Origin: Ambrosia x helenae
Lineage: Eukaryota; Streptophyta; Magnoliopsida; Asterales; Asteraceae
Reading direction: 5' to 3'
Length of the DNA: 64,000 nucleotides
Assembly (NCBI GenBank): GCA_030844895.1
Contig: JAUTDX010000062.1
Location: 1 to 64,000, forward strand
This document shows positions 29,836 through 42,309 of the stretch, one piece after another. The number at the start of each line of letters is the position of its first letter. Position 1 is the first letter of the stretch. The notes under the pieces are model-generated. The model saw only the letters and a list, made by a program, of their open reading frames with translations. It made no database searches and had not been told where the DNA came from. A program made the position numbers and the translations under genes.

Positions 29836-32800
29836 CTATTGCTTGGATTGTTTACGCTCTTGGTCCATTATCTTGTTCATAAGCTTTATGCGCAGTTGTT
29901 TCTTCTGTTCCAATGTCATCACCTTTTCAAACACTTGTTTCGGCTTTTTCTTCTTCACTTCAGGAACTTCTTGAACTTTAACAAACTTGCCAAGATTCTT
30001 ATCGTAATCGCATCCGGCATTAATGTCATTAGCAAAGCACAGAAATACCACACGCTGGTATTACTTGCTTGTTCAGCATCCTTCACATCGCTGAATATGG
30101 GATTGTAATACAACATAATAATGTCCTCATGTGAACAATTCACCAACCACATGGGATCAAATATGTGTATTTTCTTGAAATTCTTGTCTCCATCTTTCAA
30201 CACTATCACAGCTTCTGCAATCTTCCAATCGTAATACCACCAGATAAAGTCTTTTGCAAAGTGTTGAGGAATCTGCAACAATGGAATATGTTTCAACACT
30301 TTCGGTGGTTTGTACTTTAGAGTCACCTTGGGCAAACCGGTTATATCATCAATGTTTTTCTTGTGAACAATCCGCTTTGGATACTGAGGTGCAAAGAGAT
30401 TCCACTTCGTCCTGCTTTCTCTCGCCATTTTATCAGCAAAGTAGGCAATGTGATCATTTGAAGACCCAGTCAACTTATGTCGACAAATATCACGAATAGC
30501 CCAGTATGGGAGAGTCTTCAAATCATGAAATCTATCAAAATAGAGTATCCCCTTCTCCCACTTCACTGCAACACACTTCAACTGCTTTATAAACTTCCAA
30601 CCCAACGCCCTTCCTTTAAACATTTCGTTGTGGAGTTTATAGAAGCTCCCCTGAATCTCTGCTTTCGGACGATTGGCTTCTTTCTCTTTTAGTTTCCTCG
30701 GTAATTCTTTCAAGCTATCAGATTGTTTGATATGCGGTTTATCATGCCCCTTGAACACTTCATCAACAAATTTATCGCTCTTTTCTTTTGCAAGTTTCTC
30801 GGCTTCATTCAATAGCTCATTAGTGAATGCAATAAATCCAGACTCTTTATCTTTCTTAAAATATTCTGGATATTCTTCACTGGTTACATCTTCAACTTCA
30901 ATATCCTCGAACACAGGTACGTCACGATCATCAGAATGATTTCCAGCTTCTTTTTCAGGTAGATTAGGAATCTGGTTATCAGCCAATAGTTCTTCTAACG
31001 TTTTCCCAACCTGCTTCACCAATCCTTCCAAAATCTCTTTTGTCATTGCCGCAGAAACTTCACCATCTTCTAAATCTGGATCATTATACTCTAATTCAAG
31101 CACCCTGTCACTAGATTCAAAGATCTCAGAGAATCTGCTGGTCATGACGATTGTCCAGACTCGATCAGTAAGCATCTGGCGATACATCTGTTTATTATCT
31201 TCAGACAATGACTTCAGCTTTTCATTCCAAAAGATCGTATCATCATCAACCGATCCTCCGGGAGCTTTAGAACTAGATTCTCCTCCTTTTCCAGATTCCC
31301 TTTTCTCATACTTGTATTTATCTGTATCATCATCATCATTATCATCATCATCATCATCAAATGCAGAGCTGCTATCATCACCAAATTCATCATTCGAACC
31401 ATCATCATCTCCATCATCCTTCTTCTTTTTAGGAGCCTTTCCAGCATCTTCATCAAGATCCTCATCATCCTCCTCCTCATTATCAGACAGTTCGAAATCA
31501 ACCTGCTCCTCATCTTGATCTTTATCCTCTTCACCTTCCTTCAACTGAGGAGCCCGAGAGTATAAATCTTTAATCAGATTATCCATGCTTTTATTACTCT
31601 CTTTTAGCTTCTTATTCTCTTCCTTCAAAGCTATAAACCTTCTGGTGTTTCTTTGCTCATGTTTTAACAATTTCTTATTATCCTTCTGCAACCGTTTAAT
31701 CTTCTTTTTCAGCTCTTCATTGTTCTCATGTGATGTAACAACGACATCCAACATCTTTGAGTCGTTCTTTCTTAATTGATCAATTTCTTTATGCTTCTTG
31801 TTGATAATGTTCATCATCTCAGTAAGTTTCCGGTTAACGGTGTTCATCACAGAACTATCCACTGTAACCTTTTGAGTAGAAACTTCTGCAACTTCAGGCA
31901 GTTTACCCTTCTTTATCTTCTTCAGTACATTATCCAATGCCTCGTTAAAAGCATCAACAGGTACATCAGCTCCTTGTTCAGTACTGGAAGTGGTTATGGT
32001 TTTCTGCTTCTTAGAAGCTGGAGCAGCAACAGGTGATTTCGAGCTTGAAGCAGGTGGCAACTTCTTTCCTGCTACTAACGATTCAATCTCTCTAGCTCGT
32101 TTCTCTGCGGGCTTTACCATTTTTCTTTCTTCTTGAATTGGGGCTTCTTTGGTTTCTCCCCCTAAACTGGTGAACCGGGAAAATCTCCTGCTCCCAAACC
32201 TAATCCCTCATCCTCTTCATCTAAATGAATAGGGCTCTTCATTCTCTGTTCTTCCACAGATCTATTCAGACTGGCAGACTCACCAGCCACAGTGGCCTTG
32301 GGCGTGGTGGCCTTTACAGTCTCAGTATCAGAATCCCAACGTTCATCCTCTAGCGTCTCTTCAGAATCAACTGACGCTTCATCAACAAGGTGTAAACCTT
32401 TCTTAGCCACGCTCTTCTGCCTTCTCGACACTGTCTTCTTCTTTGTAGGCTCAGTCTCAGGAACAACTTCAATCCTGATTTCTTTCTCTTTACCTTTGCC
32501 ACTCTTTGCTCCCACATTCACAACCTGTCGCTTTCGCTTTGCCTCAGGGTCAACAGGATGTAATGGATTATCTTCGTCTGATGCACTGTCAGCATGCCTT
32601 ACCTCATCATTACCTGGATCCACATAATCAATCCTAGCCAAATGCCCAAATAAACGTCTAACAGGTGATCGTTCATTCACCGACAAGCCTTTATAAGCCT
32701 TCATTCTTTCCAATGTATTAATGGACATATGCTCTTGAACTATGATCTACTTCGGATCCCTCTTCAACTTCTTATATTTGTGATCAAATATCATCTGAAG

Positions 32801-33466
32801 GAATCTTGGATATAACAAAAACTTCAAATTCCTTGTACCTCTAACAGTTTCCAATAAATGTTCCATAAGCATCCCTGATACGTTGAACGGTTTGTTCAAT
32901 ATCAGTGCAACCATCATCGAGCTAATACTCTTCCTCATCAAATCATAACCTCCTGCTGCTGAACCAAAGACGTGAATCATAACATGTGCCAAGTACTTGA
33001 ATTGGGGACAAAGCTTTCCCTAGTGTAACGAACCATCAGTAATCGGCCCGTTATACTTCATCCTTAGAAAGCATTTCCTCTGTTCAGTAAAGCTAAGTTC
33101 TCTGGGATCAGTCTTTTCATCTTTAAGCTTTAAGGCTTCCCTGATATCATTCTCTGAAACAATAACTAACTATCCTTGAATCTTGCTAACCAGAGATGAT
33201 TCACACTCCCAGAAATCCATCTTCGCGTTCGTCCAGAACTCTTGTAGCAAGTCTCGGTAGATAATAGCAGGTGTAGCAATTGCATCTATCACCCGACTCC
33301 TCTTTAGAAACTCGATAATCTCTGTAAACTCGGTGTGCTTCTTCACGTCCCCAAGATATGCACAACAATTATGCGCATTCTCGAACGGCAAAAGCTCTTC
33401 CTTTCCTTTCTCAGCAGCTTGTGCAAATGATCCAGCTTGTTCGGTAGGTTTTTCCTGTTCAGACAT
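29836..33466 (-). pseudogene. ORF3 of C2 (homologue of C1 ORF3, broken)
   Basis: It is homologous to the 1191-aa C1 protein along its whole length, from MSEQEKPTEQ to the C-terminal KQSKQ. In-frame TAG codons occur at 33170-33172, 33020-33022 and 32747-32749. Another stop with a frame change lies at 32162-32164, and a frame change near 30058 affects the last 70 residues. The coiled coil (about 31850-31560), Asp-rich tract (about 31500-31310) and Trp/Tyr-rich C-terminal domain are all recognisable. Domain order is identical to C1. Confidence 0.9.
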
Positions 33467-34430
33467 GGTTTATACTGCAAAACAAAACAAGCAAACACGT
33501 TAAAAATCGACAAAATAAACAAAAGTTGAAAATTTGGTAATTGATCTCTTCATTCGCCCAAACGGAGGTGCGAATGAGAGATTCTGGGTACGAATGTGAA
33601 GTTTTAAGGGTTCGAATGAGAAGATTTTTGATTAAATGTTTCATTCGCCCATTTGAACTTCATTCGCCCAAACAAAACATCTCCTTCGCCCAGTTTTACA
33701 CGTTCGAAAGGGGCGAAGGTAACTGTTCTTCAATTCAAATTTCAATTTTTGAAAACCAGTGGATTTTAACTTGTCATTTTGATTCATTATGCACCTAAAA
33801 CCTCCGATTAATGTTTCCTAATCATCAATTACATCAGTTTTTCATTGATTTATTGTTTTATTTCAAAAACTAGGGTTTATAGGTTTTAAAACAATCGATT
33901 ATGCCAATTGATGATGTTTAAACCTTAGTTTTTGCATAATCTCCCCCTAAAACATTCAATCAATGAATCCCTATCAAAACTAATATCAATTATCATCAAT
34001 AAATCCAAGTTTAATGACTGTTAAGGCATGAACTGAAATGAACGGATTAAACCTCAAAACTTGATGTCAACCTGTAAAAATGAGTGCAAAATGATCAGAA
34101 TTAACAGGCGAACACAATGATAAGGTCTAAATGTCACGAGCAACAAGTGGACTTTAAATCAGAAATTTTGAAAAAAATTTGTAAGGGGTCGAATGAGCAG
34201 AGATGGCTATATATAGACTGCTCCTTCGACCGTTTGCCCCGGTCGAATTTGAAGCTTTTGTCTCATTCGCCCCTAATTAAAGGTGCGAATAAGATAAAAG
34301 GGTTCGAAAGAGAAAACAACTTAAGAACTCTCACATTCGCCCAAAATGAAACGTACGAATGAACAAGAAATTCCTCCTTCGACCCAAGCGAATGAGCGAA
34401 GGTGAATCAGGAATTTTGAAAATTTTACCA
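33467..34430 (-). promoter_or_regulatory. C2 ORF3 upstream cassette: arrays, TATA in hairpin, acceptor
   Basis: Reading on the minus strand: CGAA words from 34400 to 34180, with CTATATATAG at 34206-34216 lying between arms 34187-34200 and 34218-34231. Those arms are ggtcgaatgagcag and ctgctccttcgacc, complementary at 13 of 14 positions. Then comes acaggt near 34070 (donor position of C1), a second word array at 33540-33730, and ttttgttttgcag ending near 33478, just before the ORF3 ATG. The order matches C1. Function is inferred. Confidence 0.5.
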
Positions 34431-35789
34431 AATCTCAAAATCGAGTCCCGTTCAAAATATTTTCCAACTTTTAAGCATCCGACAACCATATTTTCTCAGT
34501 TAAAGATAACAAAGCTCAAATGGTTCATCAAGGTTTAGAAAATCGTCATCAACCACCATCAGCTATCAAAAATAAGATAGAAATGTAAAATCTTTTTGGA
34601 TTTTCTAAAGTTTATGTTAAAACACACCTAAAATCTTTTTGAGTTTTGCAATTTTTGACGAGAAAATAAAATGCAGAAATGTAAAGATAAAGCAGTAAAT
34701 GTTTTGGGATTTCCGGTAAAGGGATCATATCAGTTATTGAGAAATCTGATCACACCGTTGATCTTTTGATTATTATCATTAAAGACACTGTGTGATCTGG
34801 CAACTGCTGATATTGTAATCCACATAAACTCACATGCAGACTTTTGTGCAGTGCTTTAGACTGATACGATTATTTATAGTATAAACATAATTGTCTGTGG
34901 TTCCCACGCACACGACATACTCCTGTATCAAGAAGTAAATGCACAAAGACTCATTGTAAAGCGTGATTATGCTTTCGTCGTCTGTAATTTACAAGGTATA
35001 ATGCACAGAGGTATACAGGTCAGCAAATTAATGCAGCAAAGTAACATGTGCACTCTACAGGTTGAGGACTGATATCAATCATGATTTGCATCAGTGATTA
35101 ATACGATGTAATAGATAATCTTTGATTATCATAAAACATGGAAAGTTCCTCAATTCGGTAACTTTAGGATTTGGCATAAAGCTCTTTTATAAAGACACCC
35201 TACCTGATCTAGGTCCGTAATGACTTACAACAGAAGATCAGAGAGGCTATCCCCAGACAACTAATAACATAACGACCCAAAACCTCCAAGTTTTGTACAA
35301 ATACCCTATCAAACGAAATTACGGTACTAAGACCATATGCCAATGAGGAGTTCATCCACACAATAATTCGTTTGATATGCATGTATCAGGCACGCAGTAA
35401 TAGGTCTACGAAGCCTATCAGCACATCGCACAGACTCAGACACACGCCCTATATAGCATTACATTTCTTTAGAATGTGTCAGATCTCCACTGATGTACTA
35501 TCATTTCCCCTTTTTCTCCAGAAAATCATTTTTGGTTTTTCTGATTTTTATAAGTTTTTGAATTTACTGTTCCCAAGGATAAGCTGGAGCATTTCAAATA
35601 TGTGACTGCCCAGATATCGTTTGTTCACAGAAATCTGACGGCATTAATCTAAGGGAAGAAGATATAGCAGTCAGCAAAGAAATTTTCTAATTTTTATGGA
35701 TTTTGAAATTTTTCAATGTTTTTGGATTTTTGAAATTTTTCTAAAAAGCAGTAATATTTAAACTAAAAAGTGATAAACTGAGGTGGTGA
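34431..35789 (-). other. C2 non-coding spacer
   Basis: This is the counterpart of C1 8798-10140, with high similarity throughout and no ORF of note. Confidence 0.65.
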
Positions 35790-35845
35790 TCAGTCTTGTT
35801 TTTCTTTAATACCATTAGCTTTCAAAAGATATTCAAATCTCGATT
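35790..35845 (-). pseudogene. Remnant of RNase H C-terminus in C2
   Basis: The last approximately 15 codons of pol, ending in TGA at 35790-35792 and like C1 8750-8797, are fused directly to the primer site region. This marks the deletion junction. Confidence 0.8.
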
Positions 35846-35860
35846 GCTCTGATACCACTT
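35846..35860 (-). other. Primer binding site of C2 (initiator tRNA-Met)
   Basis: The complement of TGGTATCAGAGC lies at 35846-35857, next to the LTR start at 35861. Confidence 0.92.
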
Positions 35861-36395
35861 TGTATGCGCTTAGGATCGTCAAATCTACAAAGAGATTGAT
35901 CAAACAAGTTTGATTCAGGTGCGGAATCCTTGAATCAATCACAATTATGATAATCAAACAATCAAAACACAGAAATCATCTTTCAACGCTTTTTCTCATT
36001 CATAAACAACTTGAATTACACGTTTTAATAATGTTTACAATCAAATCTAACGTGAAAATAAGTTGACACAAACACTAGGGAGAGACACAAAACAGGAGGG
36101 AATAAAATGACCAACAACTAACTTTCAAAAATTGCTTAACCTATTTATAGGCCTGCACATTCGCCCATATTGCATGGTCGAATGTGCAGGTTCGCCCAAA
36201 CACATTGGTCGAACCAAGCATGACATAACAATTAATTCTACATTCGCACTCCAGTCTCTCCTTCGTACTCTTTCACTCCCTCACACCTATCAAATTCTTC
36301 ATTCGCCCAGATATTATCTCCTTCGCCCATTCGATAATCAACAAAACACATGTTAATTGTAATCCAAAGCATTAGTCGCACAAAATGCATCTACA
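35861..36395 (-). repeat. 5' LTR of C2
   Basis: It is a copy of 29288-29822 with roughly ten differences. The hairpin and TATA are conserved near 36132-36182. Confidence 0.93.
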
Positions 36396-36688
36396 GGTTG
36401 GTGAAGATTAGATCTTTTGACAAGCTTATGATATTGCACGATTCATTGTCTTGGCAATGGAGCGATTTACACATACACATTACACGTATGTATCATAAAT
36501 AAAACCGAGTGTGTGTGAACATTGTGAGTCGTGTACGGGTTTGCGCGCTTGTAGATCGGAAGTGAGTCGTTGCTTTTTAGTTATCTTATCACCTATTTTT
36601 ATATCTTGTTAGCTTCTTGGCGAGTTTTTCGTTTTTTTCTGTTTAGTTTTTTGCTTGAGGACAAGCAAAGTTCAAGTGTGGGGAGGTT
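36396..36688 (+). other. G2 3' untranslated region, end, with polypurine tract
   Basis: The sequence resumes after C2. It contains the inverted repeat ttgcttg/caagcaa (36652-36669) and then GTGTGGGGAGG just before the 3' LTR at 36689, the usual end of this Gypsy group. Confidence 0.8.
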
Positions 36689-38489
36689 TGATATACGTTA
36701 AAATATACATATTTAAGTCCCCGGTTAAACTCCCAAATTACGCGTTTTCAACTATAATTGCACGAATTCGGTACTTAACCGCTTCATATGTTTATTGCAA
36801 GTCTTAAACGACGTCCCACGGGCAATGTCGAAGAAACCGGGTGAAAAACGGACAAGACGGAAAGTTTCTGCAAAAATCAGCTAAATCTGGAAAACGTGCA
36901 CGGCCGTGCACCTCAGGTGCACGCCCGTGTGGACTTGCTTGGCTCGGACACAAAGGCAGTGTGCACAATATGTTCTCGGGTGCAGTGCCAGTGCACCAGG
37001 CAGTGCACTCCAAGCACCCGGCTACCAACAGACCCGCACGCCCGTGCACCCTAGGTGCACAGCCGTGCGGAATATCTAGATATTTCCAGAAACGACTCAG
37101 CCACTTGCCCACTTGCACGTCAACTCATCTTGATAAAGTGCACGGCCGTGCACTTTAGGCGCACGGTCGTGCACAAAATCAGAGTTTCTATAAAAACAGA
37201 GCATAACCCACTTATCAAATATTGGGTGATCTCTGGGCGATTTTCTGGACCGGTGAGCTGCTGCAAAGGCGAGGAACAAGCTCGGGAACTCATCCGAATC
37301 ATCTATCATCATCCAATCCATCACATTCAAGTTTTATGGTTTGATCTATTAAGCTTTTAGTTGATTCAAATCTATTTATTTTAGCTTGTTTGTGTTGTTT
37401 ATGTAGTACATTATCGTCTAGTAATCATGTTTAGTAATCGTTGGTAGAAAAAACAAACGTTAGTATGTAATCATGTTTTGTATAAATTTGGCGTTTTTCA
37501 TGTTTAGATCTTGATGATCATAGCGCAACCTTGTTTCGTTGTTGTTGGATTTGTAGTTGTATTTGAATGACTTTGGCGAATGTCGAATGTGTTAGGCGGA
37601 TAAATGTTGAAAAACCCGTTTAATCATCCGGTAGTAGACTAGTTAACTTGTTAAATAGTTTATGCCATGAAACTGTAACCGGGTATTGGTTTGGTTAAAG
37701 TCAGTCAAATAACGGTTAAAAAAGCTTACCGGCACGTAAAAGGGTTTTAAAAGCCTAATGGTGTCGTTACTGGTCTTTGACACGGTTAATGATCTTTGGT
37801 AGTTATTTTAGTAAAATTAGCGATCTTAGTAGATCTGGGTTCAAAGTTGGTAAAATGGAATAGGTTGTGAAATGCTCTACTTTATGCTAGTTTAGGTGGC
37901 TGTATTGTGTATTCGGTATCGCTTTCCTGAATTAGTGAGGTTAGAATACTCTTAACAGATGACTAACTTATCTTTAGAAGATCTGCAGGAGATCATATCA
38001 GTTGCTCGCTAATAAACGACTTGAAGTGGTTAACCTGTGTATTCGTGTTAGCTTTCTATAGAGTTGTCATGTTAGGATGCCCGAAAGGGACACTAACTGT
38101 CGGAAAATGGGAATGTTGATCACACGCCTATATTACTTATTATATGTAGATGACATGCTAGGATTGGTATATTATAGTTTATATAGTTATATTTTGTATT
38201 TGGAGTCTTATATATGTCATTTAGATATTTTAGAATTAATCTAGTTAAAAACAACAAACTTTCACTATCTTTTCTTACTGGTAAATTAAGGATAGAGTTT
38301 TAATACCATTGCTCCGCGCACGTCCATGGATCGATATCTGGTTCTTATCTACACATTACTACATATATGACAGGGTACACTTGCCCTATTGTGTGTGTTT
38401 TAATATTAAGGTCTAAACCATTTTTATAAATATCAAAGCAAAACGTGTGTTATTTCATTGTAAAATTATGTATATATTCGCACGCGTCA
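36689..38489 (+). repeat. 3' LTR of G2
   Basis: It matches 16974-18858. Two deletions in the GTGCACGG array make it shorter. One removes the interval between two ttctcggg copies present in the 5' LTR (17279 and 17330). The target duplication cccgc follows at 38490. Confidence 0.93.
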
Positions 38490-39792
38490 CCCGCTCGAAC
38501 CAATCACAAAGGCGCGAGCATCCCTGCCTCCGCCCCCATTGTTTCCATTACCCGATCCATTTTTCCCAGCCTCGCCCTGCTTCAACTTGGGGCATTCACG
38601 CTTGTAGTGACCAAGCTCACCACAGTTATAACACCCTTGTTTTCCCTATTTTCCCTCGGAAGCAGCAACCTGAGGAGCCGGAGTAGGTGTAGCAGGTGGG
38701 TTCCGGTTACCCTGAAGATTAACCCTGCAATCCTGAGCTACGTGCCCGGCCCTGTTGCACCGGCGACACTGGTTCTTGTCACAACGACCAGTATGATGAA
38801 ACCAACATCGTTCACACTTCGGCAACTTTCCCTGATAACCCCCCGTTTTCTGTTCAGACGATGATCCCCCAATATCAGACGTCTTCACCTGCTGAGGCTG
38901 AGCCGAACTCGAGCCTTTACCCACGCCTTCCCACTTTCGTTTGTTGCTCTCGGGAGCCTTCACAGTAGCGCCTCGGGGAGGCAAGAATCCTTCAGCTACC
39001 TTCATGTTGGTCAACCTGTGAGCCGACCGAACCACCATAGAATAAACATTAAGATTGCCCGCAGCTACCAATCCCGCAACCTCCGGTACTAACCCAGAAA
39101 TATAGTGCTCAATCCTCCTGTATTCCGGTGTGTGCAAATCCGGGCACAACACCGCCAGCTCGTTGTGTCTAGCTGTATAAGCTTCGATCTCAGACCCCAC
39201 CATCTTGTGATTCCAGACCTCATGCTCGAGCTTATGGATCTCATCCCTTGGCCAGTACTCGCCTTTCAAAAGTTGCACGAATTCTGTCCAGGGCATAGCA
39301 TGGGCTTCCCCAATACCCATGGTCTGGGTGGTAGAGTTCCACCAAGTCAGAGCTTGACCCTCCAGGGTCGCAGAAGCATACTTCACCCGGTCGCCGTCCG
39401 GGCAACTGCACATGGAGAAAACCGATTCGATCTTTTCTAGCCAGCGGAGCAGTCCCACTGCCCCTTTGGTTTCACTAAAGTTGTGGGGTTTGCAATTCAT
39501 AAACTTCTTATAGGAGCACTGGGGTGGAGGGGGATTGACAGCGCCACCTGGAACAGACACACAGGTAAATAACAAGAAAAGGTACAGTACCCTGGAACAA
39601 GGTAGAATAGGCGGGAATTGACGTACCACCCATAGCATTGTGAGCAGCTTGGAATGCAGCCAGGGCAATGTTCACGTGCTGCTGCATCAGATTGTCCATC
39701 TCCGCTTGGGTCAGATTAACGTTTCCACGGCCACCGCCGCCACCACGACCGCCAGCACGGCCGCCTCTGCGACCTCCACGAGCTCCTGACAT
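38490..39792 (-). pseudogene. gag: gag of Gypsy element G1 (decayed)
   Basis: The minus strand starts MSGARGGRRGGR at 39792 with a Gly/Arg-rich head. The capsid core has WLEKIESVF, ALTWWNS, FVQLLKGEYWP and LCPDL. A Cys/His segment follows (CERCWFHHTGRCDKNQCRRC) and a second CCHC knuckle (CYNCGELGHYKREC). A shift near 39560 separates head and core. A TAG at about 38643 splits the two finger regions. The frame runs into the G2 insertion at 38490. This gag structure matches Tekay/Del-like elements. Confidence 0.88.
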
Positions 39793-40398
39793 CTTCTGTC
39801 ATAACATGATACAAAAGACTTAGGCTTGCCCGTGGTATAACCCATTAGGAATTTCAAGGAACTAGACCGAGTCCAGTTCGGGTCTATCCATTCAAACACA
39901 AAGTCCACTAGGGTTCCCATGCATCACAGTTTATGATCTCGTGTGCACCCGACATGATAAACTGTTCTACATGGTCCTCCAGGCGTGCTTTAAGTTTGAA
40001 GTTCAAGTCACCGAACACTAGCACCCAATCATGGTATTTTCATAAATATAAGTATAAGATAACATGTATAGGAACGAGCGTGTCCATTAGGGCATAGAAG
40101 GGAGATGTCCGAATCCCTGGACAGATCTCAGGAGTATGCCGAAGCTGCCCCCAAGGTACACCGTCGTCAAGAAGGTTCAATAGTATATCGTTCGCCGTCG
40201 AATCATGGTAAGGATAGGTCAAGAAATAGAATGATAAGGAGTAAACAGATGATGTAGCGTAGAAGATGATGACACCGACACCCCGACAAGTTATATTTGT
40301 AACCCACATGTTAAGACTCGACCATATGTGACCGTCTAGTGTGTGCGACTCGGTTATACACTAGACTCTACATGCAGTCCTAGTTTACTATAACCGTT
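39793..40398 (-). other. G1 leader
   Basis: Non-coding stretch between the gag start and the primer site. No distinct structure is recognised. Confidence 0.6.
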
Positions 40399-40414
40399 GG
40401 CTCTGATACCAATC
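40399..40414 (-). other. Primer binding site of G1 (initiator tRNA-Met)
   Basis: Minus strand TGGTATCAGAGCC, three bases from the LTR end. Confidence 0.9.
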
Positions 40415-41555
40415 TGTCACACCCTCAAATTCCACATGCGGGGTTTTACCGCGAGGCGCGTGACACACCAGGATCCCAGTTAACGATCACAATAAACAAA
40501 CAACAAACATGCATTCATATATATTTTTAAAACCAAAATATCATGCTTTGAGCCGTAAACCAGCAGCGGAAGCATTTCTTGTTTACAACCAAAAAACATA
40601 TTATAGTTTACAAAACATCGTTTAATATGCTTCAAAATTCTAGACGATGTGCAAAACTCCGTGCGCCTAGTCCATTAACTGCTACCTTAGCGACCTGAGA
40701 AAACATGCCAAAATGTCAACATATAATGCTGGTGAGTTCACAGGTTTTCTTTTATAAAAGAGTTGTTACAAGTTTGAAAAGATCATATCCGTTACTACTA
40801 GGTTATAAGAACGTTAGCTAGACGTTAAGTGTTTGTTTACTACTACGGTTGGGAACCCATTACTATACGTGTGTAAGTTGTTGAACCATGCCCGGATGTT
40901 TTGGCTATAACCGATGCCTCGGCGAGCCAGTAATAAGAGACAATATGCACCCGCCCGGCCCCGCCGTCAAGTGGGGTTTGTGAGGCCCAATAGATCTATC
41001 CACATTTCCCCCGTTGTGCATTCCCGCACATTCATGGTTCCCCCCTGGGACTTCCGTAAAAGCCGCATAGTATAATAAAGTAACCATAGTATAACATGAC
41101 CTTTAATAAGTAAGTATGTCACATGTTTCTCCCCCGAAAGTAAAACAGTAAAAGTGGGGCTGTGACACTCACCTTAGAATGCATTACTTGAAAACAGTTA
41201 AGTAATTATACTATGATAGCCCCAAATAGCGGCGACCTATCATAAGATATGTATAAGTATCCGGACTAATAACCCGCAGGTTAACTAGTCTCCGAATGTC
41301 CAGACCATAACCATAAACGTTTGAAAACACCTTTGACTGTTAAACTAACCGTAAGACCCGACATCCCATTGGTGACCCGACATCCCACATGTTAGACAAT
41401 ACAAGACATCATGCAATATATGCAATTAAACACTTAGTACGCGCAAGAGTTCACCTAGTCTAGCATAACGCTCAATTAACGCATAAACAAGTCCGAACAC
41501 GTGTTACTAAGTCATTGGGTGTATCCCGGGGTTCCTATCATGTTCCGGGATGTCA
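40415..41555 (-). repeat. 5' LTR of G1 (outer edge tentative)
   Basis: The inner edge is fixed by the primer site: TGTCACACC on plus is GGTGTGACA on minus. The outer edge is placed at 41555, where minus TGACATCCCGG begins, because sequence beyond resembles the leader of G3/G4. The other LTR is outside the window, so this edge cannot be confirmed. The words GGGATGTCGGGT recur at 41350-41395. Confidence 0.6.
40695..41172 (-). other. Inferred LTR intron of G1
   Basis: Minus strand AAG/GTGAGT at 41175-41167 and ttttctcag/g ending at 40695, 478 nt apart. A branch-point-like CTCACC lies about 45 nt before the acceptor. Equivalent pairs exist in the G3, G4 and G5 LTRs. Confidence 0.5.
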
Positions 41556-42106
41556 AAATACGCTTACGACAGCAGTACCCGCGATTAGGAAACTAACATG
41601 CAATTAGGAAAAGTCAACTGGTGAGTAGGAGAAGTCAACAGACGAGTAGGGGACACTTACTCCAGGAGTCCCCAGGTAAGCATAACAGGTCCGTCATTGG
41701 ATTTATGCGCTATGCATGCCTATGCCAGAAAACCCAGTGTACAGGCATCCACCCTTCCAGATTGCACGTGTTCCATCACACTCATTAAATCTCAACACTT
41801 TGAAGGAGCAAAATAAAATCAATGAAATAAAAGTAGGCATCATGCCTAAGAGTGTCTTCATGAAAGGTACTGCTCCCATTCCATGATGATGTAAACTTTC
41901 CACTCCTTGTAGGACACCATTTCTATGCACCATGATGAGAAATGAGAAGAATGGAGAAAGAAGAAGGGAAAGATAGAGGAAAGTAGAGGGAAATAAGGGA
42001 AATGGAAATCTATGGAATATTATGCATGAAAGTTGAAGTTCGGTTATAGTCTAGGCCATTTTATCTAATAACCTAGTTCCCTATAACCATGGCTCTGATA
42101 CCAATC
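41556..42106 (-). other. G3 leader and primer binding site, cut by G1
   Basis: The iMet primer site (minus) is at 42091-42103. The leader down to about 41640 is similar to that of G4 (54619-55030), for example the shared cacgtgcaatctggaaggg. No coding region is left. The rest of G3 lies beyond G1, outside the window. Confidence 0.65.
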
Positions 42107-42309
42107 TATAACACCCCAACCGATGGCGGAATCATCGAGGTGTCACGTAGTGACGATTGTTCAAAAGCTCATGGTACTAAAATGTAAATATTTGATTATT
42201 GAATATTGTTTTACAACATGTGAAAATAAATACACAACAACAAAAATAGAGATGGTTTATTGATTTAATCTAAGTCCAAAGTTCTATGTGAAGCGTCAAG
42301 CAGCTTACC

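Larger units (their letters stand above)
29288..36395 (-). mobile_element. C2: gag-pol-less Copia derivative of the C1 family, 7.1 kb
   Basis: Two 535-bp LTRs (29288-29822 and 35861-36395, minus orientation) are about 98% alike by eye. The iMet primer site and polypurine tract are intact. The internal region jumps from the primer site straight to the last codons of RNase H (35790-35845), so the whole of gag and nearly all of pol is absent. What remains corresponds to C1 8750-14690: spacer, internal promoter and ORF3. Flanks agttg and ggttg (29283-29287, 36396-36400) agree at 4 of 5 positions. C2 is inserted in the 3' region of G2. Confidence 0.92.
16974..38489 (+). mobile_element. G2: Athila-like Ty3/Gypsy LTR retrotransposon, 21.5 kb with nested insertions
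   Basis: Its LTRs are 16974-18858 and 36689-38489. A perfect 5-bp target duplication cccgc sits at 16969-16973 and 38490-38494. The primer site matches tRNA-Asp. Order is gag, protease, RT, RNase H, integrase and then an ORF of the Athila ORF1 / plant transposon protein type, which fits the Athila/Tat group. Internal sequence is interrupted by a hAT MITE (19678-20365) and by C2 (29288-36395). Without these the element would be about 13.7 kb. gag and pol carry several stops. Confidence 0.93.
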
